45,246 nucleotides of DNA from an uncultured Bacillota bacterium (GCA_948907985.1 CAQWMM010000010.1:1-45246), one strand, 5' to 3'; numbered from the stretch's first letter, positions 7,875-16,636 are shown. The notes: a model not told the origin generated them from the letters alone. Translations and numbers: made by a program.

Positions 7875-8698
7875 AAAAAGATGCTAACTCACTGGCTGTG
7901 CGTTTTTTATATGGCAGCAGAGTTGGGCGTTTTCTGCTGCGCCGCCTGCTAAAAAGTCAGGCTGACCAGCTGGCAGTACGTTTTCTTTGCTCAAAATATT
8001 CCCGGCCTTTCATCGGTTGGTATGCCAAGCGCAATAAAATTCAATTAAGCGAACAGGAACGCCTATCTTTTAAATCATATCGAGATTTCTTTATTCGCCG
8101 ACGGCCAGCTACAAAGTTGGATATGCAGCCGGAGCATTTAATCAGCCCCTGCGACGCTTGGCTAAGCGCCTTTGCTATTCAGGCCGACAGCAGCTTCAAT
8201 ATTAAAGGTTCGTCTTATCGGCTGGCGGATTTGTTACAGGACAAACAGCTGGCGGCGGACTATGTTGAGGGCGACTGCCTGATTTTTCGGCTGTGCGCTT
8301 CCGATTATCATCATTACTGCTATATTGACAACGGCTATCAGGGAGAATGCCGGTATATTGCCGGAGAGCTGCATAGTGTGCAGCCGCTAGCCTGTGCTGT
8401 TTATCCGGTTTACACACTGAACCGCCGCTGCTGTAGCCTGCTGACTACGGAAAACTTTGGCCCGGTGGTACAGACGGAAATTGGTGCGTTGATTGTGGGC
8501 GGCATTTTTAACGCATACCAAAATAAGCGGTTTTATAAAGGGGCGGAAAAGGGGCATTTTGAACTGGCCGGCTCCACCATCGTACTTTTATTTCAAAAAA
8601 ACCGCATTAAATTGCGGCCGAAGCTTGCGCAAAAGCTGGCGGCTGGTGAGGAGGTGCGTGTGCAGCTGGGGGAATGGATTGGCAATGCCGAAAAGTAA
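7871..8698 (+). CDS. psd: Phosphatidylserine decarboxylase
   Basis: The 275-residue proenzyme converts phosphatidylserine to phosphatidylethanolamine after self-cleavage that creates a pyruvoyl group. Visible elements are PCDAW near 93, SDYHHYCY near 144, the AGELHSVQP loop near 164, and the cleavage motif near 233. That motif is AGST here instead of LGST, with Ser235 as the pyruvoyl precursor. ATG at 7871 overlaps the pssA stop (ATGA); the longer frame from 7832 lies inside pssA and is not used. Confidence 0.9.
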   Translation: MKKDANSLAVRFLYGSRVGRFLLRRLLKSQADQLAVRFLCSKYSRPFIGWYAKRNKIQLSEQERLSFKSYRDFFIRRRPATKLDMQPEHLISPCDAWLSAFAIQADSSFNIKGSSYRLADLLQDKQLAADYVEGDCLIFRLCASDYHHYCYIDNGYQGECRYIAGELHSVQPLACAVYPVYTLNRRCCSLLTTENFGPVVQTEIGALIVGGIFNAYQNKRFYKGAEKGHFELAGSTIVLLFQKNRIKLRPKLAQKLAAGEEVRVQLGEWIGNAEK

Positions 8699-9305
8699 AA
8701 TAGTGCGAACGCTGCTTTTGCCGCTGGCCGCTCTGGTCTGGAATCAACTAATTTATTATGGCGCAAACCGGCTTACACAAAACAGGCTGCACTATGATTG
8801 GACTTCAAGCCTGGATCGACTGCTGCCTTTCCTACCCTGGACAGTCAGCATTTACTTTGGCTGTTATATTTTCTGGACGATTAACTATCTGTTAAGCGCC
8901 CGGCAGGAAAGGGAACTTGCCTACCGTTTTTTTCTCACTGATTTTCTGGCAAAAGCAATTTGTTTTGCCTGCTTTGTTTTACTGCCCACCACCAATACTC
9001 GCCCACCTGTTGCTGATAATGGCCTTTGGAACACCTTGCTAAAATTTTTATATCAGATTGATGTGCCAAGCAACCTGTTCCCATCCATTCATTGTCTGGT
9101 CAGCTGGCTATGTTGGATTGCAGTACGCAAGCGCAAGGATATAGCAAGCTGGTATAAATGGTTTTCCTTATTGATGGCATTGGCGGTTTGTATCAGCACC
9201 TTAACGATTAGACAACACGTGATTACTGACGTGATTGGGGGAATTGTGTTGGCAGAGTTTAGTTACCGCATAGTGGCTTTCAAACAGCATATTTGCAAAC
9301 GCTAA
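8685..9305 (+). CDS. PAP2-family lipid phosphatase
   Basis: A 206-residue membrane protein with about five TMs and the PAP2 phosphatase signature: a RP motif in TTNTRPPV, the PSIH motif (LFPSIHCLVSW), and the C-terminal RxxxxxHxxxD-like TIRQHVITDVIGG. It may dephosphorylate phosphatidic acid, PGP or undecaprenyl pyrophosphate; the operon with PssA and Psd favours a phospholipid substrate. ATG at 8685 overlaps psd by 14 bases, with GGGGGAATGG upstream. Confidence 0.85.
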   Translation: MPKSKIVRTLLLPLAALVWNQLIYYGANRLTQNRLHYDWTSSLDRLLPFLPWTVSIYFGCYIFWTINYLLSARQERELAYRFFLTDFLAKAICFACFVLLPTTNTRPPVADNGLWNTLLKFLYQIDVPSNLFPSIHCLVSWLCWIAVRKRKDIASWYKWFSLLMALAVCISTLTIRQHVITDVIGGIVLAEFSYRIVAFKQHICKR

Positions 9306-9320
9306 TAACATAGCAAGCAA

Positions 9321-9434
9321 TGTGTTTGGGTACCCAAACACAAAAAAAGCACCAATTTCCTATTCCTTAAATTGGTGCTTTTCTCTTGGGGAATATCCCC
9401 AAACCCCTTTGAACATTCAAGCAAAGCTTGAATG
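9321..9434. repeat. Cluster of palindromes at the left edge of the recombinase element
   Basis: Apart from the terminator, three further symmetric elements are packed here. There is a perfect 22-bp palindrome at 9321-9342 centred on GGGTACCC, TTGGGGA-ATA-TCCCCAA at 9386-9402, and CATTCAAGC-AAA-GCTTGAATG at 9414-9434. The last two resemble hairpins seen around transfer or replication origins of small mobilizable elements. No relaxase gene is present. Confidence 0.55.
9345..9382 (+). terminator. Terminator of the phospholipid operon
   Basis: AAAAGCACCAATTT pairs with AAATTGGTGCTTTT around a 10-base loop, with T-rich tails on both strands. It lies 40 bases downstream of the PAP2 stop. Confidence 0.85.
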
Positions 9435-9542
9435 GCTACGCATTTCTACCGAAACGCTTTTACTACAAATTTACACCATAAAGAGTTGTCATCATCTTAT
9501 AAAAGGGTTATAATATAATTACTTAAATGTGGAGGTGTTTCA

Positions 9543-9629
9543 ATGCAACAAGTAGACAAAAGAATGAAAGAATTGCGCAAAAGTCTGGGCATATCACAGA
9601 ATTTTGAAATGTTGGAGGGCAACAAATGA
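9543..9629 (+). pseudogene. Truncated XRE-type regulator fused to the recombinase leader
   Basis: A 28-codon ORF with its own GGAGGTG. It begins MQQVDKRMKELRKSLGISQ, which looks like the first helices of a Cro/C1 HTH, then switches to NFEMLEGNK and stops by ATGA overlap with the recombinase start. It appears to be the product of an internal deletion that removed the rest of the repressor. It may still couple translation to the recombinase. Confidence 0.5.
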
Positions 9630-11104
9630 AAGCGGTAATCTATGCCAGATACTCATCAGATAATCAGCGAGAAGAAAGCATTGAAGGACAAATCAGGGAA
9701 TGTAGAGAATATGCCGAGCACAACGGCATTACTATTCTAACCAGCTACATAGACCGGGCTTTATCTGCCAGAACTGCCGACCGACCGGAATTTCAACGTA
9801 TGATAAAGGACAGCGCCAAAGAATTGTTTGATATTGTTCTGGTTTGGAAACTGGACAGATTTTCGCGTGATAGATATGACAGCGCCCATTATAAACGCAT
9901 TTTGAAAAAGAATGGCGTTAAGGTGGTTTCAGCTAAAGAAAATATCTCCGACGGCCCGGAGGGTATCATTCTGGAATCAATGCTGGAGGGCTATGCTGAA
10001 TATTATTCTGCGGAGTTGTCCGAAAAGATACATAGAGGTCAAAGAGAAAATGCCCTTAAAGGCAAAAATAATGGCGGCGGTATTCCGCTGGGTTATGTTT
10101 TAGGCAAAGAGCAGAAATTAGAGATAGACACTATTACTGCACCAACCGTTTTAGAGATATTCACTCGCTATGCCGACGGCGAAACTATGAGAACCATTAT
10201 AGAGGATTTGAATAGTCGAGGTTTGAAAACCAAGCGTAATAAACCATTTTCTCTAAGTAGCTTCAGCGCTATGCTGGCTAATCGAAAATATATTGGTGAA
10301 TATCGTTATCAGGATATTATCATTCCTGACGGTGTTCCGGCTATTGTACCGGAGGAATTATTTTATAGGGTGCAGGAAAGACGGGAGAAAAATAAAAAAG
10401 CTCCGGCCAGAAGCAAAACGGAGAATGAATTTCTGCTAACCACTAAATTGTTTTGTGGCAAATGCGAACGAATGATGGTCGGAGAAAGCGGCACCAGCCA
10501 CACTGGGCAAACTTATTATTACTATAAATGCGGTAATGCCAAGCGTAAAAAAGGCTGCAATAAAAAAGCTATTAAGAAGGATTGGCTTGAGCGGATAGTA
10601 GTCAAATTGACTATTGATAAGGTACTACAAGACAGAGAAATAGACCGTATCGCTGATGCTTTGATTATTTTGCAGGATAAAGAGGATTTGACAATACCGG
10701 CACTGAAGCAGCAATTAACAGCCACAGAAAAAAATATTGAAAATATGCTTAATGCCATTCAACAGGGTATTTTGACAAAATCGACTAAAGAAAGATTAGA
10801 GGAATTGGAAAACCAGAAAGAGCATTTAGAGATAAGCATTTTGCAAGCTGAATTGCAAAAGCCACGCTATACTAAGGAATTGATTGTGAAATGGATAAAT
10901 CAGTTTAAATATGGTGATGTAAATAGCAGAGAATATCAAAAGAGGATTATTGATACTTTCATCAATGCGATATATCTTTTTGATGATAAAATGGTTTTGA
11001 CATATAACTTTAAGGGCGGAACCGATACGATTACTCTTTCGGATATTGAGGCTGTTATGGGTTCGGATTTGAATGGTGGTACTCCACCAAACATAAAAAA
11101 CTGA
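9626..11104 (+). CDS. Large serine recombinase
   Basis: A 492-residue site-specific recombinase. The N-terminal resolvase domain begins MKAVIYARYSSDNQ with the catalytic Ser at 10 and continues with DRFSRDR. A recombinase domain follows (IPLGYV, then NRKYIGEYRYQD), then a zinc ribbon around residue 275-310 (CGKCERMM, CGNAKRKKGC), a coiled coil (about 355-415) and a C-terminal domain. This is the architecture of phage and ICE integrases of the phiC31/TnpX type. GGAGG precedes the ATG. No other transfer gene is nearby, so the element is either a minimal insertion or a decayed one, placed between the phospholipid and zinc operons. Confidence 0.93.
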   Translation: MKAVIYARYSSDNQREESIEGQIRECREYAEHNGITILTSYIDRALSARTADRPEFQRMIKDSAKELFDIVLVWKLDRFSRDRYDSAHYKRILKKNGVKVVSAKENISDGPEGIILESMLEGYAEYYSAELSEKIHRGQRENALKGKNNGGGIPLGYVLGKEQKLEIDTITAPTVLEIFTRYADGETMRTIIEDLNSRGLKTKRNKPFSLSSFSAMLANRKYIGEYRYQDIIIPDGVPAIVPEELFYRVQERREKNKKAPARSKTENEFLLTTKLFCGKCERMMVGESGTSHTGQTYYYYKCGNAKRKKGCNKKAIKKDWLERIVVKLTIDKVLQDREIDRIADALIILQDKEDLTIPALKQQLTATEKNIENMLNAIQQGILTKSTKERLEELENQKEHLEISILQAELQKPRYTKELIVKWINQFKYGDVNSREYQKRIIDTFINAIYLFDDKMVLTYNFKGGTDTITLSDIEAVMGSDLNGGTPPNIKN

Positions 11105-11139
11105 ACTTAGCATCACAAGATGTTGAGTTCAGTTTTTTT
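11101..11139 (+). terminator. Terminator of the serine recombinase gene
   Basis: CTGAACTTAGCATC (11101-11114) pairs with GATGTTGAGTTCAG (11119-11132) with two wobble pairs, followed by seven Ts. It overlaps the stop codon. Confidence 0.9.
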
Positions 11140-11193
11140 ACACTTAAAACCGGGCCTATGCCGGCAGAGCATTAACTTTCCAGGGAAAACACA

Positions 11194-11237
11194 AACGGCG
11201 AAACACAGTTACTCCTGAACACCTGCGTCCCGCCGTT
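11194..11237 (-). terminator. Possible terminator of the znu operon
   Basis: AACGGCG (11194-11200) and CGCCGTT (11231-11237) form a 7-bp GC-rich stem with a long loop; a T-rich tail follows on the minus strand. It lies 23 bases downstream of the permease stop. Confidence 0.45.
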
Positions 11238-11259
11238 CATCTTAAACAACGATAATCCT

Positions 11260-12105
11260 TTATCTTCTCAAAACCTTGCCAACAACGCAGGCCGCCGCAA
11301 ACGCCGCAATTTGTACAGCCACAATCGTTGCGCCAACCGGCGTGCCGCCCACCACAGAAAGCACCATCCCGCCCAAAGAGCAGCTAACCGACATAACCGC
11401 CGAACATACTGTTACGCTGAAAAAAGTCTGAAAGATACGCATAGCCGAAAGCGCCGGAAAAATAATCAACGCCGAAATCAGCAGCGAGCCTACCAAATTC
11501 ATTGCTAAAACGATAATAACCGCGATAATAACGGCAATAAACAGGTTATACAAATCCGCCCGGCTGCCCGTGGCCTTAGCAAAATCTTCATCAAAGGTTA
11601 TCGCAAAAATTTTGTTATAAAAGAATATGAAAAAACAAACGACAATAATTGACAATGCTACGCATAACTTAACCTCGCCTGAGGTCAGCGTTAAAATAGA
11701 TGTAGAACCAAACAGCGTACTGCATACATCACCGGCCAGATTGGGACCGGTCGCGAAAAGGTGCATCAGCAAATAACCAACTGCCAGCGCCCCCACCGAA
11801 AGCATCGCAATAGCGGCGTCGCCCTTAATTTTGGTGTTTTGCCCGGTATGCAGCAGCAAAATGGCACATAGCATAGTAACCAGCAAAATGAAAAACATAT
11901 TATTGCTGAAGTTCAAAACAGAGGCAACCGCCATCGCGCCAAAGGCCACATGCGCAAGCCCATCACCAATAAACGAAAAGCGTTTCAACACCAGAGTTAC
12001 CCCAAACAAAGAGGAACACAAGGCAATAAGCACCCCCACAATCAGTGCATACTGCACAAAGGGATATTGCAAATAAGTTGTCAGATTTTCCATAATCGCG
12101 CTCAT
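11260..12105 (-). CDS. znuB: Zinc/manganese ABC transporter permease
   Basis: A 281-residue polytopic membrane protein of the ABC-3 family with about eight TM helices. It includes the conserved early segment SSLFGVTLVLKRFSFIGDGLAHVAFG and the late VGSLLISALIIFPALSA. It forms the membrane channel for the metal delivered by the lipoprotein and powered by the ATPase. ATG at 12105 overlaps the ATPase stop (ATGA). The family splits into Zn and Mn importers that cannot be separated from the permease alone. Confidence 0.9.
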   Translation of the reverse strand: MSAIMENLTTYLQYPFVQYALIVGVLIALCSSLFGVTLVLKRFSFIGDGLAHVAFGAMAVASVLNFSNNMFFILLVTMLCAILLLHTGQNTKIKGDAAIAMLSVGALAVGYLLMHLFATGPNLAGDVCSTLFGSTSILTLTSGEVKLCVALSIIVVCFFIFFYNKIFAITFDEDFAKATGSRADLYNLFIAVIIAVIIVLAMNLVGSLLISALIIFPALSAMRIFQTFFSVTVCSAVMSVSCSLGGMVLSVVGGTPVGATIVAVQIAAFAAACVVGKVLRR

Positions 12106-12803
12106 TGTGCCCCACCCCTCGCCACATTCAACATACCGCTTTGCAGATAGGCCTCTTTGCCGCCCCAAAATATTTTCGGCCCTATATGCAAGATATGGCT
12201 GGCATACTGCACCGCCGCCACAACGTCATGCGAAATCATAATAATAGTAATACCCTCGCGGCGGTTCAAATCTTCAATCAAAGCATACATTTCTGCTGTA
12301 ACTTTAGGATCAAGCCCGGACACCGGCTCATCTAAAAGCAACACCCGGCGTGCCGCGCAAAGAGCGCGCGCCAGCAAAACCCGCTGCTGCTGCCCGCCGG
12401 ACAGCTCCCGATAACAGCGCCGGGCCAGGTGGCCGATCTGCATTTTCTCCATAGCCTGCTCCGCCAGGGCTTTTTCCGCCTGATTATAAAAGGGCCGCAA
12501 ACCACAGCGGCTTTGGCAGCCGGAAAGAACAATCTCGCGCACCGACGCGGGAAAATCCCGCTGCACTAAAGTTTGCTGCGGCAAATAACCAATATCCTTA
12601 AAACTCAAACCATCGCCCAACCTAACACTGCCGCCAAGCGGCGGCTGCAAATTAAGCAGCGTCCGCATCAGTGTGGACTTGCCGGAACCGTTTTCACCCA
12701 CAATGCAAAGATAATCACCGGAATTGACGGAAAAATTCAAATTTTCCAGAACAACCCGGCCATTATAACCCAATGTCAGATTTTGACAAGATATTTGCGC
12801 CAT
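12102..12803 (-). CDS. znuC: Zinc/manganese ABC transporter ATP-binding protein
   Basis: A 233-residue ABC ATPase with Walker A GENGSGKST (36-44), Q-loop LPQQ, signature LSGGQQQR, Walker B LLLDEP and switch His in ISHD. It is middle gene of a lipoprotein-ATPase-permease operon. It hydrolyses ATP to drive import of Zn(II) or Mn(II). Confidence 0.92.
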   Translation of the reverse strand: MAQISCQNLTLGYNGRVVLENLNFSVNSGDYLCIVGENGSGKSTLMRTLLNLQPPLGGSVRLGDGLSFKDIGYLPQQTLVQRDFPASVREIVLSGCQSRCGLRPFYNQAEKALAEQAMEKMQIGHLARRCYRELSGGQQQRVLLARALCAARRVLLLDEPVSGLDPKVTAEMYALIEDLNRREGITIIMISHDVVAAVQYASHILHIGPKIFWGGKEAYLQSGMLNVARGGAQ

Positions 12804-12822
12804 ATCAACCTCACCGCCACCG

Positions 12823-13785
12823 TTAATTTAGGGCCTCTCGCAGAGCGGCCAGGTTCTTTTCCATAATCGTCAGATAACTTGCCCCCTCGTCAATATCCTT
12901 AGAGGTTATCGCCTGCATGGAATCCATAACCAAAATTTGCTGATCCCTATTCTGCGTATTTTGTACAACCGTCTGCGCCAATCGCTGGTCGGATTGCTCA
13001 ATAACCAAAACATTATGCAAACCCAACTCGTCTATTTTTTCCGCCAAAAATTGAATTGTCGCAAAACTAGCCTCCGTTTCTGCGGAGCAGCCGGCAAAAG
13101 CGGCATACCAATTAAGACCATAATCTTCCGCCAGATACAAAAACGGAAAACGATCCGCAAAAACCAGAGTCTTTTGGGGCGCGGCGGCAACCACCGACTT
13201 ATAATCTGCATCCAACAGCTCCAGCTTTTCCTGATAGGCAGCGGCATTAGCCAAATAGACCTCCGCATTATCCGGGTCCATATCCGCCAGCTTTTCAGCA
13301 ATGATACTGCAAAACAGCCCCGCGTTTTTCAGCGAAAGCCAAACATGCTCATCATATTCCGGCTTACCAGTCAACTGATCAGTCTGTTCGGCCATAGCAG
13401 CGTCGCCTAAAACGGCCAGCAAATTCAACGCCTGCATATTTGGATTAACCGCCTCCTGTAGAGCAGCCTCCACCCATTCTTCAGATTCGCCGCCCACATA
13501 AACGAACAGATCACATTCCGATAGTTTACGGATATCCTCTACGGTAGGCTGATAACTGTGTAAATCAAGCCCATTCGCAACTAGTAATGTTATTTCGGCC
13601 TGGCCGTTCAAATCGCCGACAATTTGCCTTACCCAATCATACTCCGGAAAAATTGTTGTTACAATTTTTAGTGATTTATCAGAATTACCGCCGTTAAAAT
13701 CAGCGTTATCATTACCCGCGCCGCAGGCGGTCAGGGCTAAAACAGTGCCTAACAGCAACAAAGCAGCAACTAAATACCTTTTCAT
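12823..13785 (-). CDS. znuA: Zinc/manganese-binding lipoprotein of the ABC transporter
   Basis: A 320-residue cluster A-I substrate-binding protein. It has a lipoprotein signal with lipobox LTAC, then TTIFPEYDWVRQI, the first metal His in LDLHSYQPT, the second in YDEHVWLS, the ADRFPFLYLAEDY segment, and a final acidic residue. The short acidic-His loop between the first two His, with EYDEH, is seen in ZnuA-type proteins. The start is ATG at 13785 behind GGGGAGGGG; upstream in-frame codons have no ribosome site. Confidence 0.9.
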   Translation of the reverse strand: MKRYLVAALLLLGTVLALTACGAGNDNADFNGGNSDKSLKIVTTIFPEYDWVRQIVGDLNGQAEITLLVANGLDLHSYQPTVEDIRKLSECDLFVYVGGESEEWVEAALQEAVNPNMQALNLLAVLGDAAMAEQTDQLTGKPEYDEHVWLSLKNAGLFCSIIAEKLADMDPDNAEVYLANAAAYQEKLELLDADYKSVVAAAPQKTLVFADRFPFLYLAEDYGLNWYAAFAGCSAETEASFATIQFLAEKIDELGLHNVLVIEQSDQRLAQTVVQNTQNRDQQILVMDSMQAITSKDIDEGASYLTIMEKNLAALREALN

Positions 13786-13848
13786 AAACCAAACCCCTCC
13801 CCGGTGCCCCAAACCATAAAATATGTTTAGGTTCCTATTTATGCCCTC

Positions 13849-13880
13849 CAAAAAGCCGCGCCCGGCAATCGCTTTTTGAA
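13849..13880 (-). promoter_or_regulatory. Leader hairpin of the znu operon
   Basis: CAAAAAGC and GCTTTTTG arms enclose a GC-rich centre within the 5' untranslated region, between promoter and start. It could be a regulatory hairpin; I recognise no known riboswitch. Confidence 0.3.
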
Positions 13881-13889
13881 AATGTTTTT

Positions 13890-13918
13890 ATTTTAACACT
13901 TTTTGCTCATTATGTCAA
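13890..13918 (-). promoter_or_regulatory. Promoter of the znu operon
   Basis: On the minus strand TTGACA (13913-13918), 17-bp spacer and TAAAAT (13890-13895), about 105 bases before the ZnuA start. A Zur box would be expected here, but I do not see a convincing one. Confidence 0.75.
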
Positions 13919-14029
13919 TAGCGAAACCCAAATGCCGGCAAATCTCCATAAATAGCTATGGCGGCTAAATACTTCCATTCTTACTTTTAAAATGCCTTAT
14001 AAACATACCTAACAATTTAAAAGAAGTAT

Positions 14030-14058
14030 TTTACAATTTAAGCCATTTGTTTTATAAT
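14030..14058 (+). promoter_or_regulatory. Promoter of the CMD-cupin gene
   Basis: TTTACA (14030-14035), 17-bp spacer, TATAAT (14053-14058). Confidence 0.7.
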
Positions 14059-14113
14059 ATTAATTATAGAAGAAAAAAATATTTTAGCACGTTCAAACAA
14101 AGGAGGAAAAGAC

Positions 14114-14866
14114 ATGGTAAAACAAACCGCAGGCCGTACCCAACTGGGCGGCTTTGCCCCCAAATTTGCACAACTGAATGACGACGTTTTATTTGGCGAG
14201 GTTTGGAGCCGGGAGGACAAACTCTCCCTGCGGGATCGCTCGCTGGTTACGGTGGTGGCTCTGATGGCCCAGGGCCTGGTAGACTCATCTTTTCAGTTTC
14301 ACCTGCAAAGCGCCAAGGCCAACGGCATAACCCAAACAGAAATTGCAGAAATCTTAACCCACGCCGCCTTTTATACCGGCTGGCCCAAGGCCTGGGCAGC
14401 CTTTCGCCTGGCCAAAGAAGTATGGACAGACGACGCTCCAGCGGCAAGCGCCAAAGAAGCACACGCCAAAAGCATGATTTTTCCTATCGGCCAGCCCAAC
14501 GACAGCTTTGCACAGTATTTCAGCGGCCAAAGCTTTTTGGCTCCCCTTTCCGGGCAGCAGGTGGGTATTTTCAACGTAACTTTTGAACCCGGCTGCCGCA
14601 ACAACTGGCATATTCATCACGCGGCTACTGGCGGCGGCCAAATTTTGATCTGCGTGGCCGGCCGGGGCTTTTATCAGGAATGGGGCCAGCCGGCGCAGCC
14701 CATGCGGCCCGGCGACGTGGTGAACATCCCAGCCGGCGTAAAACACTGGCACGGCGCCGCGCCAGACAGCTGGTTTTCTCATCTGGCGGTGGAGGTGCCC
14801 GGCATTGACACCTGCAATGAATGGCTGGAACCTGTAAACGATGCGGATTATCAAAAATTATCTTAA
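14114..14866 (+). CDS. Carboxymuconolactone decarboxylase-like/cupin fusion protein
   Basis: A 250-residue two-domain protein. Residues about 20-105 match the CMD/AhpD-like helical fold (REDKLSLRDRSLVTVVALMAQG, then ILTHAAFYTGWPKAWAAF), but the AhpD-type CxxC pair is absent. Residues about 145-240 form a cupin with the metal-binding NNWHIHHAATGGGQIL and PAGVKHWHGA. Such fusions are widespread in anaerobes and are thought to act in redox or small-molecule metabolism; the substrate is unknown. AAAGGAGG precedes the ATG. It begins a run of redox genes. Confidence 0.85.
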   Translation: MVKQTAGRTQLGGFAPKFAQLNDDVLFGEVWSREDKLSLRDRSLVTVVALMAQGLVDSSFQFHLQSAKANGITQTEIAEILTHAAFYTGWPKAWAAFRLAKEVWTDDAPAASAKEAHAKSMIFPIGQPNDSFAQYFSGQSFLAPLSGQQVGIFNVTFEPGCRNNWHIHHAATGGGQILICVAGRGFYQEWGQPAQPMRPGDVVNIPAGVKHWHGAAPDSWFSHLAVEVPGIDTCNEWLEPVNDADYQKLS

Positions 14867-14889
14867 ATAAAAAAGGAACGGAAAGGTTT

Positions 14890-14928
14890 ATGAAGAAATT
14901 TTACTTTGGATTAAACCAAAGGAGGTAA
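14890..14928 (+). CDS. Possible 12-codon leader ORF before the ECF S component
   Basis: ATG at 14890 opens MKKFYFGLNQRR, which stops at 14926-14928. The stop overlaps the GGAGGTAA ribosome site of the following gene. Translation of this ORF would reach that site, so coupling or leader control is possible. Confidence 0.3.
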   Translation: MKKFYFGLNQRR

Positions 14929-14933
14929 GAACC

Positions 14934-15497
14934 TTGAACAAATCTACCAAAATGCTCTGTTATGCGGCAATGTTTTTGGCTTTGGGGATGGTGCTGCCCT
15001 TTTTTACCGGCCAAATACCCCAAATTGGCAATATGCTGCTGCCGATGCACATTCCGGTTTTGCTTTGCGGTCTGATTTGCGGCTGGCAATACGGCCTGGC
15101 GGTGGGTTTTGTGATGCCACTGCTGCGCCATATGCTTTTTGGTATGCCGCCGCTCCCCACCAGCGCAGCTATGGCCTTTGAGCTGGCGACTTACGGTCTG
15201 GTGGCCGGCTGGCTCTATGCCCATTCGCGCTGGCAATGCGTCGTTGCTCTTTATCGCTGCCTGATTACGGCCATGCTGGCCGGGCGGCTGGTTTGGGGAT
15301 TGGCACAGGTTTGCCTGCTGGGTGTTGGCGCATCGGGCTTCACCTGGCAGATGTTTATGGCCGGCGCGCTCTTAAACGCCATTCCCGGCATTATTCTGCA
15401 ACTGATTTTGTTACCGGCAATAATGGTGGCCCTGCACCGCACCGGGCTGGTGCCTTTTAAGAAAGATGGCCAACCAATGCCGTCCCAGGTTCAATAA
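14934..15497 (+). CDS. ECF transporter S component (substrate unknown)
   Basis: A 187-residue membrane protein with about six TM helices. The ECF_trnsprt signature region reads GNMLLPMHIPVLLCGLICGWQYGLAVGFVMPLLRHMLFGMPP. This would be the substrate-specific subunit of a group II ECF vitamin transporter that shares an EcfAA'T module encoded elsewhere. The start is TTG at 14934, eight bases behind GGAGG. The gene neighbours (reductase, flavodoxin) do not reveal the substrate. Confidence 0.8.
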   Translation: MNKSTKMLCYAAMFLALGMVLPFFTGQIPQIGNMLLPMHIPVLLCGLICGWQYGLAVGFVMPLLRHMLFGMPPLPTSAAMAFELATYGLVAGWLYAHSRWQCVVALYRCLITAMLAGRLVWGLAQVCLLGVGASGFTWQMFMAGALLNAIPGIILQLILLPAIMVALHRTGLVPFKKDGQPMPSQVQ

Positions 15498-15517
15498 AAT
15501 AGGAGGTTTATATAACT

Positions 15518-16636
15518 ATGTTAGGCGAAAATATAAAAAAACTGGGCTTCGGCCTGATGCGTCTGCCCCAAAAGAACGATGCGATTGATCTTGAACAGGT
15601 TAAACAAATGGTCGATTTGTTTATACAAGCCGGCTTTACTTATTTTGACACCGCCTGGGCCTATGCCGGTTCCGAGGAAGCCATCCGCCAGGCGCTGGTG
15701 GAACGCTACCCGCGGGAGAGCTATCAGCTGGCCACCAAAAACGCCGCCTGGATAAACTGCCAGACGCCGGAAGAGGCCTACGCTCAATTTGAAACCTCGC
15801 TGCGTCAAACCGGGGCTGGTTATTTCGATTTTTATCTGCTGCACAATCTGGGCGGCAAACGCACCAAATATTTTGACGATTACGCCATGTGGGATTGGGT
15901 ACAGGAGAAAAAGGCCGCCGGACTAATTAAACATGTCGGTTTTTCCTGCCATTCCACACCGGAAGAATTGGAGGCAATTTTGCAGGCGCATCCGGAAATG
16001 GAGTTTGTGCAGCTGCAAATAAACTATGCCGATTGGGAAAATCCGGCTGTGCAGTCCCGCCAATGCTATGAAATCGCTCGTGCGCACAACAAGCCGGTAA
16101 TTATTATGGAACCGGTCAAAGGCGGTATGCTGGCCACTCCGCCCCAGCCGGTGGCCGATATTCTGCATGCAGCCGAGCCGGATTCCAGCCTGGCCTCCTG
16201 GGCCATTCGTTTTGCCGCCAACCTGCCGGGAGTTATCACCGTGCTCTCCGGCATGAGCAACCTGGCGCAAATGCAGGATAATCTGGCTTATATGCAGGAT
16301 TTTCAGGCACTGACGGCCAGCCAGCAGGAAACGCTGCAAAAAGCACAGGAGGCGTTAAGCCAAATTCCCCTTATCCCCTGCACCAACTGCAATTACTGCG
16401 CCAAGGTTTGCCCAATGCAGATTGGTATTTCCGGTTCTTTCACGGCGATGAATTACCTCACCCTTTACGGCGATAAACAAATGGCTCTCGGCCAGGCGGA
16501 TTGGCTGGTGCAAGGCCAGGGCTTAAAAACCGCCAACGAATGTATAAAGTGCGGCAAATGTGAAGAAGCCTGTCCACAGCATATTGCAATCCGAGCAAAT
16601 CTGGAAAAAGTAAGTCAGGAATTGCTGGAAAAATAG
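15518..16636 (+). CDS. Aldo/keto reductase with C-terminal 4Fe-4S domain
   Basis: A 372-residue protein. The AKR TIM barrel spans about 1-280 with tetrad residues visible in TYFDTAWAY (Asp, Tyr), ATKNAAW (Lys) and FYLLHNLG (His). The C-terminal ferredoxin-like part binds two 4Fe-4S clusters: CTNCNYCAKVCP and CIKCGKCEEACP. This subfamily is common in anaerobes and is thought to take electrons from ferredoxin or flavodoxin instead of, or besides, NAD(P)H. The nearby flavodoxin and rubredoxin genes fit that idea. AGGAGG precedes the ATG. Confidence 0.9.
   Translation: MLGENIKKLGFGLMRLPQKNDAIDLEQVKQMVDLFIQAGFTYFDTAWAYAGSEEAIRQALVERYPRESYQLATKNAAWINCQTPEEAYAQFETSLRQTGAGYFDFYLLHNLGGKRTKYFDDYAMWDWVQEKKAAGLIKHVGFSCHSTPEELEAILQAHPEMEFVQLQINYADWENPAVQSRQCYEIARAHNKPVIIMEPVKGGMLATPPQPVADILHAAEPDSSLASWAIRFAANLPGVITVLSGMSNLAQMQDNLAYMQDFQALTASQQETLQKAQEALSQIPLIPCTNCNYCAKVCPMQIGISGSFTAMNYLTLYGDKQMALGQADWLVQGQGLKTANECIKCGKCEEACPQHIAIRANLEKVSQELLEK

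Noticed and set aside
13786..13889. Metal riboswitch in the znu leader
   Set aside because: Only one hairpin is visible, and no known Mn, Ni/Co or other metal riboswitch core can be recognised.
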